Positions 24,201 to 33,380 of a stretch of 64,000 nucleotides of DNA are shown in pieces; the stretch's first letter is position 1; each line of letters opens with the position of its first letter. Source of the stretch: Syngnathus acus (Eukaryota; Chordata; Actinopteri; Syngnathiformes; Syngnathidae); assembly GCF_901709675.1 (NCBI RefSeq), contig NC_051089.1, positions 4,752,476-4,816,475 of the forward strand, given 5' to 3'. The translations under genes were made by a program, and so were the position numbers. Below the pieces are notes generated by a model that saw only the letters and a list, made by a program, of their open reading frames with translations, searched no databases and was not told the origin of the DNA.

Positions 24201-25696
24201 GGTCACTCTAATATTTGGTGTCTCCTCAAAGTCAAATGTAATCACTCAAGGAGACACTTTATTTTAGGACACCTGTCTTGGAAAAGATGTAAGCGCATTA
24301 TACCGTCTGCGAATTACACCGCTCTCCTTTGGAAACACACAGAAACAATCAAACCTTTCTTCGGTGGGAATTAAGACGGACAGGTAGATTGTCACCAAAA
24401 AAGGCAAAAAATAGTGTGTCCCCTTGCATTGTGGGTGTTTTTTTTTCTTTAAGCTAGCTAGGAAGCCTCTCCAGGCGGGTGACTGTTAATGGGAAAAAAT
24501 GAATGCACTTGACTGGTGGATATGACGGCAAGCGAGTGCTCTTAACAAGGCATCACAGTCAGTCAGAGTTACAGATCCATCACTTTCACAGGCGGCTTCC
24601 AGAAGGCCCCCGACGTTTTTAACGGATATTCAAAGAGCCAGAAGAGTCTGTGAAGGATCGAAGGAGGGGTGGGTGGAAGAGAGGATTTGACTGTGGCTGA
24701 CAGCGCCGCATTTAATTTGGACTGCCAGATCCTTTTTCATTTGACTCCCCCTCAACCGGCTTAAAAGCGACGGAGGACTTTTGCAGGCGAAGGTTTGCCA
24801 GGATGCCTCCGATTAGCGCTGATGTGCCACGTCACACTTTTAAGCCAGCCCGTAATTCATGTTCAACAGGGGGATACTCGTACATTACACTGTGCTGTGC
24901 GAGGCCGTGATTAATTGACTCACGCTTTAATATTGGATGTAATTTGCCCGTCCTCTGATGTGAAACTGACTGAAATGCCAGACTTACTATGCGACGCCGC
25001 CAGCCCGCGGCTGTCGCAGTAGACACTCGGCCCACAACGCAATCTCGAATCTCGAACACAATCCAATTTGAAATCTGCAATTTACTTTTTATTTTATTTT
25101 TCATTGATGTATTTATAATATTAGGTGTCAACAACCCACAATCAAACATCAAAAACAAAATACAAGCACTATAGACAAAACAATTGACATTAATTACAAA
25201 AACCCAAAGAACACAAGTGTCAGCAGAACAACAAAAATTGGAGTTTGCAAATGTTGCAAACTGACTTTCAACTGTATTTTATGCATGTTTACTTTTGTTT
25301 TAATATGTAATTATCTGAAGATTTGGAATCATTCTCAAAATATGTGGACACATTCAAAAGAATATTTAACATATTCAAATGTGTCAAATTCTCCCCCCAA
25401 AATTTCAGTTCTGAGTTTCTGGGGGGGGTTTGTGTTGGTTTTTGCGTCTATTTTTTCTACAGTTCACGCTTACAAACATGCCTTACATAACTTTGCTTCA
25501 TCCATGGAGGCACAATAAAACATTTGTCCAAAATGTTCAAGGGTCTCCTATTTATTCTTTTTGCCTTTCAGACTATGCTGTTCTTGGCTAAAGTAGAGGA
25601 GGATGGCCAAGCAAGTGATGTCAGGAGAGAAATGGCAGAGACACTCCTGTCTGCATTGATAGACAGACACCAGCAGAGGCAGACGTGGAGAGACAG
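141..25696 (+). CDS. fto: fto (partial, exons 2-8): Fe(II)/2-oxoglutarate-dependent RNA demethylase FTO
   Basis: Spliced gene, joined from 141-218, 386-1385, 3300-3422, 5973-6052, 6263-6406, 12196-12315 and 25572-25696. The phases are compatible at every junction and give 556 codons plus two bases with no internal stop. FTO is an AlkB-family nuclear dioxygenase that oxidatively removes methyl groups from N6-methyladenosine and m6Am in RNA, using Fe(II) and 2-oxoglutarate. Seen here: the substrate-site stretch RDLVRV and TYRYL, the [10 protein letters not shown] strand, the Fe-binding HHD (first H and D), the distal H in THQHC, and the 2-oxoglutarate arginines in VRFSSTHRV. The helical C-terminal domain follows ([17 protein letters not shown]). 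The start exon (about 15 residues in mammals) and the last exon (about 50 residues) are not in the window. The product is roughly 115-120 residues longer than the matching part of human FTO as I remember it, almost all from one insertion in exon 3. FTO lies next to the IRX3/IRX5/IRX6 cluster in vertebrates, and its introns carry their enhancers. Confidence 0.95.
219..385 (+). other. fto intron 2
   Basis: A 167-base intron from gtgagt to ttctcag, with a T-rich stretch at 327-340. No other feature seen. Confidence 0.9.
386..1385 (+). CDS. fto: fto exon 3: most of the catalytic domain, with an acidic repeat insertion
   Basis: A 1000-base exon of 333 codons plus one base; it enters in phase 0 and leaves in phase 1. 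The acceptor is ttctttctcag and the donor gtaagt. It begins at TGG 386 ([12 protein letters not shown]). In order it carries the substrate-recognition lid region ([10 protein letters not shown], 487-522), the TYRYL motif, TRLFAIPW, an extended variable loop (about 715-1220), then the core strand [23 protein letters not shown] and the HxD iron motif in WHHDENL, with H at 1316-1318 and D at 1322-1324. The loop is about 170 residues against about 54 in human and is dominated by a 30-bp tandem repeat. The end of the exon (YTYSCHDNK) runs into a shortened version of the acidic stretch seen in human FTO. Splicing is needed: unspliced reading continues only to a stop at 1448-1450. Confidence 0.95.
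803..1003 (+). repeat. In-frame degenerate 30-bp coding minisatellite in fto exon 3
   Basis: Repeat units start at 851, 881, 911, 941 and 971, exactly 30 bases (10 codons) apart. A less regular unit at 803-850 precedes them. The translated units are [40 protein letters not shown] and [10 protein letters not shown], and the first partial unit is DVESKHSED. The DNA units differ at synonymous and replacement sites, so the array is old rather than a fresh slippage product. The reading frame is kept throughout. The encoded segment is acidic and serine-rich, very probably disordered, and sits in a surface loop ahead of the NVTLL strand, away from the active-site residues. Confidence 0.85.
1386..3299 (+). 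other. fto intron 3
   Basis: A 1.9-kb intron. The first half (to about 2650) has mixed base composition, many CpGs and no recognisable repeat. The second half (2750-3250) is AT-rich. Short open frames on both strands near 1976-2507 resemble no family I know and look like chance. Confidence 0.85.
3300..3422 (+). CDS. fto: fto exon 4
   Basis: A 123-base exon; it enters in phase 1, completing a glycine codon with the last base of exon 3, and leaves in phase 1. The acceptor is gattgacag. It reads [13 protein letters not shown], then [19 protein letters not shown] and QSGDCYYMR, matching human VGFKISWDIETPGL and GDCYFML. The tyrosine after DC corresponds to the human 2-oxoglutarate contact Tyr295. 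The donor is a|gtacta after AGA A, a weak match to the consensus. It was chosen because it is the GT that keeps the phase with exon 5. The junction codon becomes AAT (N), where mammals have D. The acidic stretch between the Fe-site strand and this region is shorter than in human FTO. Confidence 0.88.
4205..4640. promoter_or_regulatory. Candidate conserved non-coding element, intron 4
   Basis: A repeat-free block, clearly richer in GC and CpG than the AT-rich flanks, with long open frames on both strands caused by few stop codons rather than by a recognisable protein. Evidence is compositional only. Confidence 0.25.
5742..5871 (+). mobile_element. Fragment of a common teleost interspersed repeat (class undetermined)
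   Basis: The segment contains tacagtctgtttctaaag followed by tattggaacggcaggggcaa, agatcaaaagatgaatat and caaacaacttaggacagagc. From memory these match, in the same order, a repeat found widely in fish genomes (AAAGTATTGGAAC, GATCAAAAGATGAATAT, AAACAACTTAGAAC). No coding potential or terminal repeats can be seen, and the DNA-transposon or other class cannot be assigned here. Confidence 0.5.
5973..6052 (+). CDS. fto: fto exon 5: distal Fe-binding His and 2-oxoglutarate arginines
   Basis: An 80-base exon; it enters in phase 1 (two bases complete the split codon) and leaves in phase 0. The acceptor is cttgtcttccag and the donor gtgaga. It reads [20 protein letters not shown] then THRVAE, nearly identical to human FTO. 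The third iron ligand is the His codon at 5996-5998. The arginine in VRF (6023-6025) and that in HRV (6041-6043) correspond to human Arg316 and Arg322, which hold 2-oxoglutarate. All catalytic residues are kept, so the enzyme is expected to be active. Confidence 0.95.
6053..6262 (+). other. fto intron 5 with A11/T17 tract
   Basis: A 210-base intron. It holds an A11 run (6150-6160) followed after one G by a T17 run (6162-6178), which can fold back on itself. Confidence 0.88.
6263..6406 (+). CDS. fto: fto exon 6: start of the C-terminal helical domain
   Basis: A 144-base exon of 48 codons, phase 0 at both ends; donor gtgagt. It begins [17 protein letters not shown] and ends [10 protein letters not shown], matching human CSTGTLDYILQRCQLAL and GEEIHNE. 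The start at 6263 uses the acceptor cccaatcaag, because this keeps phase 0 and recovers the conserved Cys-Ser. A second, better-looking acceptor (tgttccag, ending 6270) lies eight bases inside and would shift the frame. The middle ([20 protein letters not shown]) is a variable linker. Confidence 0.92.
9108..9168 (+). repeat. Decayed SINE-tail fragment
   Basis: The stretch cagctggaatagactccagc and the following gggagaaaacggatgaatg resemble the tail part of the SINE at 16813-17150 (reverse complement: ggctgagataggctccagc, aggaaatggatggatgg). Confidence 0.4.
9899..9932. repeat. Short inverted repeat ending in a (TG)n run
   Basis: cacacacatg is followed after a short spacer by catgtgtgtg, giving a possible 10-bp stem. 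It probably reflects two CA/TG runs rather than a functional hairpin. Confidence 0.35.
11584..11785. repeat. AT-rich direct duplication, two copies of about 95-100 bp
   Basis: Copy 1 (about 11584-11680) and copy 2 (about 11687-11785) share, in the same order, attcaataatta, caattttaataataa, aagctataaaaac, ttttttaattgg and aagtgtaat or aagtgtatt. They differ by scattered substitutions and small indels. A 20-base region between them also repeats ataaagtgtaat. Confidence 0.75.
12196..12315 (+). CDS. fto: fto exon 7
   Basis: A 120-base exon of 40 codons, phase 0 at both ends. The acceptor is gcgtgcag and the donor gtgagc. It reads [39 protein letters not shown] and a final M, matching human [37 protein letters not shown]. 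This is the helical C-terminal domain that packs on the catalytic domain. A 5.8-kb intron lies before it and a 13.3-kb intron after it. Confidence 0.95.
16661..16790. repeat. Local direct duplication of about 45-50 bp
   Basis: The segment starting tactgtagttttacttatat at 16661-16707 recurs at 16735-16790. Both copies contain tattttgtctaattttaca or ...tata and end ttggctagctt. Confidence 0.65.
16813..17150 (-). mobile_element. tRNA-derived fish SINE, 5'-truncated, with GGAT-type tail
   Basis: Read on the minus strand, the element starts near 17150. It has a B-box-like GGTTCGATTCC (17125-17135), then the characteristic GTGTGGAGTTTGCATGTTCT, GGTTTTCTCCGGGCACTCC, CCACATCCCAAAAACATGC, TGCGATTGGCTGGCAACC and GAGATAGGCTCCAGC. 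It ends in a run of ATGG units, seen on the plus strand as catccatccatccatccat at 16813-16838. The A box is absent, so the head is truncated. This sequence is very common in percomorph genomes; I cannot give its library name with certainty. Confidence 0.75.
17500..17790. promoter_or_regulatory. Candidate enhancer-like element, intron 7
   Basis: A repeat-free block dense in homeodomain-type cores: ccttaataacc, gaatctaattatcaaag, ccaaataattattttaagg and gggcaattaatccc. These are mixed with GC-rich words (gtcgagccgggggc). This mix is typical of developmental enhancers and unlike the neighbouring AT-rich filler. The region lies in an fto intron, where IRX enhancers are known in other vertebrates. 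Confidence 0.35.
19312..19356. repeat. (TTTA)n microsatellite
   Basis: An imperfect run of tttattta/ttac units, about eleven tetranucleotides. Confidence 0.8.
20480..20880. promoter_or_regulatory. Candidate enhancer-like element, intron 7
   Basis: A repeat-free block with ttaattagcaaagggcg, aggaattaatgagcgc, agcgttaattacgtcg and a GC-rich centre around 20760-20800 (gcgctcccggtggagcc, gcgggcccgc). Evidence is composition and motif density only. Confidence 0.35.
24440..25075. promoter_or_regulatory. Candidate enhancer-like element, intron 7, close to exon 8
   Basis: A repeat-free stretch of mixed composition ending about 500 bases before exon 8. It carries gccgcatttaatttggac, ccgattagcgctgatg, cgtgattaattgactcac and ctttaatattgg. 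No coding signal. Confidence 0.35.
25572..25696 (+). CDS. fto: fto exon 8
   Basis: A 125-base exon of 41 codons plus two bases; it enters in phase 0 and leaves in phase 2. The acceptor is ttgcctttcag and the donor gtaacg. It reads [40 protein letters not shown] and D. This lines up with the human stretch beginning GVTNAVLHEVKREGL and ending TARQNLRREW, with lower identity than the core. The next exon should start with one base completing an AGN codon, then encode the PYW and MPLPFDL-type C-terminus. I did not find it downstream in this window. Confidence 0.9.
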
Positions 25697-27488
25697 GTAA
25701 CGCATACGGAAAATTAGTGAACAAAGTGAATAATCATCGTCTCTGGCTGAATAGTTCTCATGTATCAAAAATTATATATTTTTTTAAATCCATCTGGCCA
25801 AAATCCAGACCATAATTTTCCCAAGCTGTAATACATATAAAATAATCCTATCGGTCTATTTTGAAACAAATAATGAATTTCCCTTTGTGGATTCTGGACA
25901 CATACATGTTTGATGTTTTTGTTTGTACTCCCTGGGCCTGGCACCTATCACAGCTCACGTGTGTCCTGGATAAATCTGTTCACTTCCTTCCCTCTTGATA
26001 AGAGTGTAGAGAGCACCACGCTGGTCATCGCTTCAGATAAAGAATGGCCACACTTGCGGAAAACACACATGCACTGATTGTTGTTTTAGCTGTTGCTTCT
26101 CACCACTCTGAGTCTTGTATAAACTAACGACGGTCACATATGATTACCCTGCTTATTGTCTTGCTCAGACTTGACCCCCGTGTCAAACACATACACACAC
26201 ATCCCCAAACACAAACCTCAAATAGACACAGTCCAGAACCCGAAAAAAAAGATTTGAAACCAGAAAGTATTTAGAGGGGAAAAAAAAAACATCTTAGCTT
26301 CTGAAAAATGACACACAAGGCCCTAGTCTTCTCTCGATGGCCGTCTGTTTTGGACGCGTCACCCCCAGTTGACCCGAAAAGGTCTCCCGGTCCAGATGAG
26401 TCTTGTAAACAAGCTGTTTCCACACACCTTGCTTGGCCGCGTCGACGCCCACGACTCTGATGGTGCATTCCAAGACGCGAGTGCTGAAAGCTAGAAGCCA
26501 TCCCAACACCATCTGCCTAGCCACCCGTCCCCCGTCCCCCAACCAAAACATCAGCCCTGTCTCCCCTGCCAAATTTACCACACTAGATTAGAATTGAATA
26601 GAATAATATTAGCCTTTATTAGGCCCACAAAGGAAAAATTCTAATCACTACTATGTATCTTTATTTATTACTTGTGTGTATATTTACAACTAATGGGAAC
26701 AGCATTGTTGCACCCCTTCCCAAGCTATGTTGCATTTAAGTAAAATTGGGGTACATCACTTGGCCCGGAGCTAGCAAGTCCTTTTTCGTTTTCTTGAATG
26801 CATCATTTGATGCTGACATGCAATATCATCACAGCCCCGTACAGGAAACGCTCCATCCTTGTCAGCAAGGGCAGACATACGTTTACTCTACCCACAGTGA
26901 AAGAGTGATTAGATTAGTTTTCAAGGAGGTCAAGCGCCCCCACACAATGTGTTTGAACTCCAGCTGCTCCCGATATCTCCTCTCCCCCTTTACACACGTT
27001 CACCCCACCCCACCCTCCGCCCCTCCCTCCCAACCACCACCACCACTTGCCAAAAAGCCAGGGGTCATCCTTTCAAGTGGCTGTCAACAGATAGCATTTA
27101 CACAAAACTAAACACATGGCTGGGTGCAATGTTAAGTGAGACGTACTGATTAGAGATTACCAGCTTGATGGAATGCAAATTTAAAGTACTTTTTTTCCCC
27201 CTTTACATCTATTTTCATAAAACAAAAAAACTCACATATAGCAATTTCAACAAAATATATGAATGAAATGTTCTCAGGGGGTTTTACAAGGAAGGTAGGT
27301 TTCTCACTTTTTTTTCCTGAGTAACTCGGTCCAAAGAAGTTAAGCTATCTTTCTATATTTGTTTATTCTCTTGAGTTTCCTTTGGTAACATGGTTTTCCC
27401 CAAAGTGCACCGTTAATTCTGTGATAGATGCCGCCCTCTGCATCCCGTTTCGGTAAATGGCCTCATTGAGCTCACTGGAAATTATCTG

Positions 27489-27516
<28 letters not shown>
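27489..27516. repeat. (TG)n microsatellite
   Basis: About 14 uninterrupted TG/GT units, followed by imperfect tatgtgcatgtgtatg. Confidence 0.9.
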
Positions 27517-27520
<4 letters not shown>

Positions 27521-29249
27521 ATGTGTATGTGCTGTTTGTGACTAGAAATAGCAGAGCGGGTGAATTACATATTGTAGAGCAAGACGTAATATCCAGGGAA
27601 CAGGGAAAGCTGGATCAGAAATGGCATATCCAAATGTCATGTGAAAAATTTGCATTCAATATGCCAGGTGCTCAAAATTACCACTTCCTGTCTACACGCA
27701 GATAAAAATAAATAAGGATTCATTATCTAAATGATGACAATAGGTCATGTTTTAGAAAGTTTAATTCATAACTTTGGTGTCAGGTTCGTCATACACAAAT
27801 AGCAACTCCCTCAAACACTAACTCAACACGTAGCCATTAATGTCTAAACAGCTAGTAACAAAAGTGAGTATACTCGTGAGTGAAAATTAGGCTCGGGTTT
27901 TCTCTCGTCATGTGTGTTAGTGTCACGTCTCAGGTGTGAATGACGAGCGGGTGTGTTAAATGCGTTATCACACTCTCCAACTGGGCACTGGTGGTTCGGT
28001 ATGGCACCTCATGGTAAAGAACTCTCAGAGGGTCTGAAAAAAATGGCCGCTCATGCCGGACACAAAGCATCAGGTTGTGTCGAGTGGCTAAAACCTGCTA
28101 CCGTTTGTCTTGTTGATTCTTTCGAGAATGTTGTGTTTTGTCAGAGTCCACCAATCTTGAACCTATACAGCGAGGTCACCTCAAACCAATGCTCCCAAAG
28201 AACCCAAAGGTCGGGCATTACCACAAAAAAACAAAGCAAAGTGCTTTGTCACAGCGGGCGGACAAACACCGAGGGGAACAGCTGCGAGTTTTGTACTGAC
28301 CATGCAAACTGCTGTAGGCTTTGTAAGGTCATTATACGATAATGAAAATCATTACAGAATTACATGGGGGTTTAGGACATGAGAGCAGCGGGGAAAAGGG
28401 GAGGGGAGGGGCCCACATTGGGTTTGATAAATGGACTGTGAAGGTGCCCATCTGGCTCCTCTCTGTAGCTTTTTCTTCCTGCTCTTTTATCCACTCTCGT
28501 CCTTTACTAGCCCTATTTCACCGCCCGCCTCTGTTCTCCAGAGGGCCACTCTTTAAAAGAGAGCAGGCCTCCAGTGAAAGATTAACAGAGTGCAAACCCA
28601 CCTCGCCTCCGTGCTGGAGAAAAGAGTGGGTGTGTGATGGAGGGGTTGTGTGTGGGGGTGACAGGCGGAGGTGTTTATGAGCCAAGTGGCGGCGTTTGCG
28701 CCTGACTTGGCAAACTTGGTCCTCCCATCCTTCAGCCATGAGAAAAGACAGCAGATGACCTTTGGCGCTGGAAACAGTTGGACCCGGATATGTGAATAAA
28801 GACATCGCAGTGGTCATTTTCGGCTCAGCGCTCAGTAATGACACCTCTAAATCGTGACATCAATGCATCATTGTTCTTTGTTTTTTATGTGTGTCAAACA
28901 ATGGTCATCTAAACCGAGTCGATCATTTGTGGAGTTCTAAATGTGCAAAAAGTTGCATTTAATGGAATTCTACAAGGTTGTGTCCACAATTGAACATCTG
29001 CCAGTCCTTGTGTCGCCGCTTAGTTTTGGGTGTTTCATTTGCATTTTTTTTCGGGAGGTGTGAAGTCTGACCTTGTAGCAAGCCAATGCAAATAGAGGCC
29101 CAAAAAAACTATGCTAGGCTAGAATTAGTTTTGTTTGTGACTGTTAGCAGTCAACCAAAAGTTTTTTTCTAGTCTTATAAATTCAATGTTCTGAATTGTG
29201 CATAGTTATGAATGTTGGTCTACACGTGCCCTAAAACTCCAGGCCAAAC

Positions 29250-29288
29250 TCCAGGCTGGAATTGCGCTACAGAAAATGGATGGATGCA
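29250..29288 (+). repeat. Decayed SINE-tail fragment
   Basis: The stretch gctacagaaaatggatggat is the typical end of the SINE family seen at 16813-17150, here on the opposite strand to that copy. Confidence 0.45.
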
Positions 29289-31194
29289 TTTGACTAAATA
29301 TGCGACCTGACAATTTTCCATAAGAGAGCGCCAGAGCACAATACTGTTGTCTCTGTTATTGTAACCAAAGATTTTATAAACCGATGACCCTACGTTGTAC
29401 CATTTAAGACGCCATCAGCTGATCTGGTCAAAAGAAGGTCCGCATCCCTCCCAGCTGCACTCATCACTCAGCTGTCCGGCTTGACCCCTGAGCTTCCGTC
29501 AAGCTTTATGTTTCCTGCCATTGTCATCCCCTCTTGTCCTCACCTGGACAGGGTACGGCTCCATAAAAGACTTGGTCTGTCATCAAAAGCTGGGGGTCAC
29601 CAGGGGCCAGCGAGGGGCCGTAGTGTCGACGTTAAAGCCGTGCCCGGTCGGGGATGACCCTCACTAGTGTTGTATCACCCCTGAGGGGATGCTTAGAGAC
29701 CCTACGAGGCGGGGAGGGCGATGGGAAGAGAGACCTCCATTGGCTCACACTTCATTCCTGGAGTGCTGACATGTCTTTTGTGTTGTTCCTTTCAAAACTC
29801 TGCCTCCATTCCAACGCAGGGGTTGGACAAAGACTTGGGAGACAATAGAGATGCCCCTGTCCCTGTTGGGATTTGCAGGACTTGTCAGTGTCGTGTCCAC
29901 AATTAAGATGCACAGCCTTATCTAATGTGGCTAGTGTCCGCCTTTAAAGAGCTACAGTGTCTTTGCTGTAAAGTCATCAAATGATTCATTGTCTTCTTAG
30001 ACTGTGGAACAAAACCCCTTCCTGCTTGACTTCCAAGTTCTCACCCAAAAGTGTGCAAATGTTTTGCATCTAATTTGTCTGCTTCTATCTCAGACATGTC
30101 CGTGCGGCCATCGTAGCCCACAACCGTTTGCAAGGTGCACTCGATGGTAAATTATGGATTCTTATGCACCCCCATATTCTGTCCTGACCTCAGTTCAGCC
30201 TCACAGCTTCTGCTTCCGAAGAACAAGTAGTCCTCCCTATTGGTTCCAGGCTGGAAAGTACACCTGAATATGTGTCAGTCTTTTAGGAATGCACTTTCCA
30301 TCGTTTGCTGCTGACATACTCAGGCCATGCGCACAAACAAGTCAGTAATTTTGGAGGTGTGTAACGCAAGTTATGTAGTGAATCATGATTGTTTTTCGTA
30401 CTGTGTAAGTACATGCGTTCACTTGTTGCGCGGTCAAAGCAATGGAAGGAATAATTGTGACCCTCATGTTTGTTTCCTTGCATCTGAGTCATGAGAAGAG
30501 CGGCAATGCCATGTGGGGAGTAAAAACGCCACTAAACGTGCCACAGATATTTAAAAAGCCTTCCTGCGCAGACGCTCACCCATTAAGCTCTTTTTTTTTT
30601 ATTATATATGGAAACAGGATTTTGCATTTGTGGTGACGAGTGAGGCAGAAGGAACGGGTTTACGCTTGTTTTACGGGTAGTTGGGGAAAATAAGAACATT
30701 CTTGGTGGTTAAAGCCATCATCCCAGAGAGCTGATAGAATATCATTGGGTCAGGATGTGTGGTAGGCAATGTGCAACAAATGGCAGGAGTGAGTGCAGCG
30801 CTTTTGAGGTAATGGCTGTGTGTTCTCCCATAAAGATGCCGTACGCGTTCTTATGGCGGCCCTTGTTAACTCCAAAAATTGTGTTCCCATGCATTCCTCT
30901 ATTATGACTTTGGTAGATTTTTTGGTCTGACTCTTAATAACAGACCCATTTTATTCTTGTGATAAAATTTGGTTGTAGAATGTTTTTAATGTTAATCCCT
31001 CCCCCCCACATTTGAATTTATTATCAGTTTTTTATTACTAAATAATTGTTCGTTTTTGCTGTTTTGCTATATAATGAACTAAAGTCGTGTCCTATAAACG
31101 CATATCCACACGTGAGACACAAGTGCCACATGTTCATCGCCTCCCTTTTGCCCCTCTCCCACCTTACCTGGCGATAAACACACACGCGTGCACG

Positions 31195-31440
31195 CACACT
31201 TTCCCTCTTTTTAATTATAACCTACAGCGCCGGAGCGCTTCATTTCATAGGTAGCATATTGTCTCTTCAAAGCTGGCAGGCAGGTCATAAATTATCCTGA
31301 AGGTGAGGATGGAAGTTGGAGGAGATAGTTATGAAAATTTCATCTGTCTGCCGTAGCGGCCGCAGCTGCTCCTGTCACCAGCCGTGCACTGGAGAAATTA
31401 CACAGGGGCAGTATCGCAGTATTTGTGTTGTTAATGTGTG
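31195..31440. promoter_or_regulatory. Candidate enhancer-like element, intron 8
   Basis: A block with ttaattataacc (31211), tcataaattatcctg, a GC-rich patch gcggccgcagctgctcc containing an E-box CAGCTG at 31363-31368, and gagaaattacac. It has no repeats and contrasts sharply with flanking T-rich and G/T-rich sequence. Confidence 0.35.
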
Positions 31441-32189
31441 TGTCTCATGTAAATACGTTGTGTACATGTGAAAAGTAGCAACACTAGTGTTGTGCTCCAT
31501 TTTTGTTTGCGTGTGGGGGCAACGTGTGTAGTGAGTCTGCTAGGTAAGAACGACCTGTCAAAGTAGGGAACATCTCTGCCGTCCCTGTCACCTTAGGGTC
31601 TTGAAGCAGGGGGGTTGTGGGTCTGGGACTTGGCGAGAGGTGGCACAAGCTCACGGGGCAGTCCCCAAGCTGTCTGTGTTCATTACCTCGAAGAAAATGG
31701 GATGCGGCCGGCAGGAGGCCAGACCTTTAGTGGCCACTGACTGTGATCATCTGCCGCTTCACAAGTGTGCACATGCGACCACGTGTGTTTGAGTTTGATA
31801 CACACTAAAAGAAATTAGAATATAATATTCATAAAGTAAATGTATACAGCAGGTAAATTAATATACAAAAATAAAAATGGCATAATAAATGACTCGTATT
31901 TATAAAAAAATAACTAGACATATAAAGCAGTTAAAAATAAATCTGAACAAATGCATGCATAAAAAAAATTACACATTTTAATAATAATGACTAAATATTC
32001 AGGTCAGGAACGGTACATTTGGTCCCAGCATGGTTGAAAAACTTGGGTCATTGGCATGCTCATGCCAACTTGTGTAACTGCATGCATGAAGGAGTAGGAC
32101 CAAAAAAAACTACACGAGTGGCACATGACAGCCCCATGTGTTCATATAATTATATTTTACAGTAAAATTGTTTTGACTTGTATAACAGC

Positions 32190-32840
32190 TGTTGAGCATC
32201 AATCCAAGTGCCCCAAAATGTTTCGGAGCCCAATAAAGACTTAACTTGGCATTCTGCTGTGGCGCTTTCGTGACACAACTCCTTCGCCATTCCGAGTGGC
32301 AATTAGCGAGAGAATAAAGAGAAGAAAAACACAATAAAAGTCCCCTCCCCGCTTGCCCACCGCCCCCTTCCCCAATGCCAATCTGCCAGTCCCTGCAAAA
32401 ATTCTATTAGGGGCAAAGTCCAAAGCTGTTAATTACAATTCTAACTAGCTCGCCTCCTGACGAATGGATGGCGATGTCGGATAAAGGGGATATCAGCGAT
32501 TTCACTTCCTCGTACAAAGGCTCCCTCTGAAATGGGTCATCAATCCCGCAGTGATAAATGTCTGCTGGAGTAATGACTCTCTTATCGGCGGCGGATTACT
32601 GCAGATATTTGTAATTAGTGTTGCCACACAAGTCCCCGACAGATGTTTTTGCAGGCGGCATAATATTGAAACCTCGCTTTGTTGCTAAATGAGAACTTTG
32701 TGGGAATAATAGAGCTGCTTACAGCCATTGTCGTACTGGAGCCGGAGGACTCGGAGACCGTTTGGTCTGTGGGAAAACGTCTTCGGCTACTAAGCCCGAT
32801 GGTCACGTGACTCCGTTAGCCTTGTTAACTTAAAAGGTCT
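32190..32840. promoter_or_regulatory. Candidate enhancer-like element, intron 8
   Basis: A repeat-free block with ggcaattagcgagag, gttaattacaattctaac, a GGATTA (TAATCC-type homeodomain) site at 32593-32598 and TAATTA at 32612-32617. The whole stretch is CpG-retaining and ends at the AAAT microsatellite. Confidence 0.4.
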
Positions 32841-32904
32841 CCAATTTTCAGCTGTAGGTTGTACTTGTAAGCTCTTTGTCCAAATGAACATACCTCATAG
32901 CTGA

Positions 32905-33002
32905 TCTCAAATAAATAAATAAATACATAAAGAGATACGCAAATGAATAAATAAATACACAAATAAATACATTAATTGATAGATAAATAAATAAAATACA
33001 AA
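32905..33002. repeat. AAAT-type AT-rich microsatellite cluster
   Basis: Several runs of aaataaataaat, gataaataaataa and caaataaat, separated by short interruptions. Confidence 0.8.
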
Positions 33003-33109
33003 TATTTTTTTACAAGACCTTATTGTCTAGATTCCATTTTTGTTTTGTTTTCCATAATCAAAATACACACTCACCAATGCCCAACTCAACCTACCTACCT
33101 CCAGACACA

Positions 33110-33380
33110 TGCAAAGACCCCCTGCCTCCGACAGACGTTTAAGCAGATGCAGCCAGAGCCAGTAATGGCAGGTGATTATAAGCGGCACACGTGCCAAACT
33201 AATTAAACCCCTGGGTTGACAGCAGCATTTGGTACCCCCGGCATCCTGGCAGCGCAGGCATTAAGATAATTGTAGCAGCAGCACAATTCACCTGCGAGAA
33301 TGCGGCCAACGCGGTCATTTATATTTTAGCTGGAAGTTGATACAGAGGCCGTTTCGTTGAATCACATGACGTGTGCGGTA
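33110..33380. promoter_or_regulatory. Candidate enhancer-like element with paired E-boxes, intron 8
   Basis: Contains CAGGTG (33169-33174), CACGTG (33188-33193), TAATTAA (33200-33206) and CACCTG (33289-33294), with aagataattgtagcagc between the last two. There is no repeat or coding signal. The clustering of E-boxes and a homeodomain core in 130 bases fits a developmental enhancer. Confidence 0.38.

Larger units (their letters stand above)
12316..25571 (+). other. fto intron 7
   Basis: A 13.3-kb intron. 12480-13200 and 14040-14880 are AT-rich and featureless; 13250-14030 has mixed composition with a T tract at 13847-13866. It contains a local duplication (16661-16790), a SINE (16813-17150), a (TTTA)n run, and three blocks that look like regulatory elements (17500-17790, 20480-20880, 24440-25075). 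The open frames at 21659-22048 and 22391-22885 (minus strand) have no recognisable domain and I treat them as chance. Confidence 0.85.
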
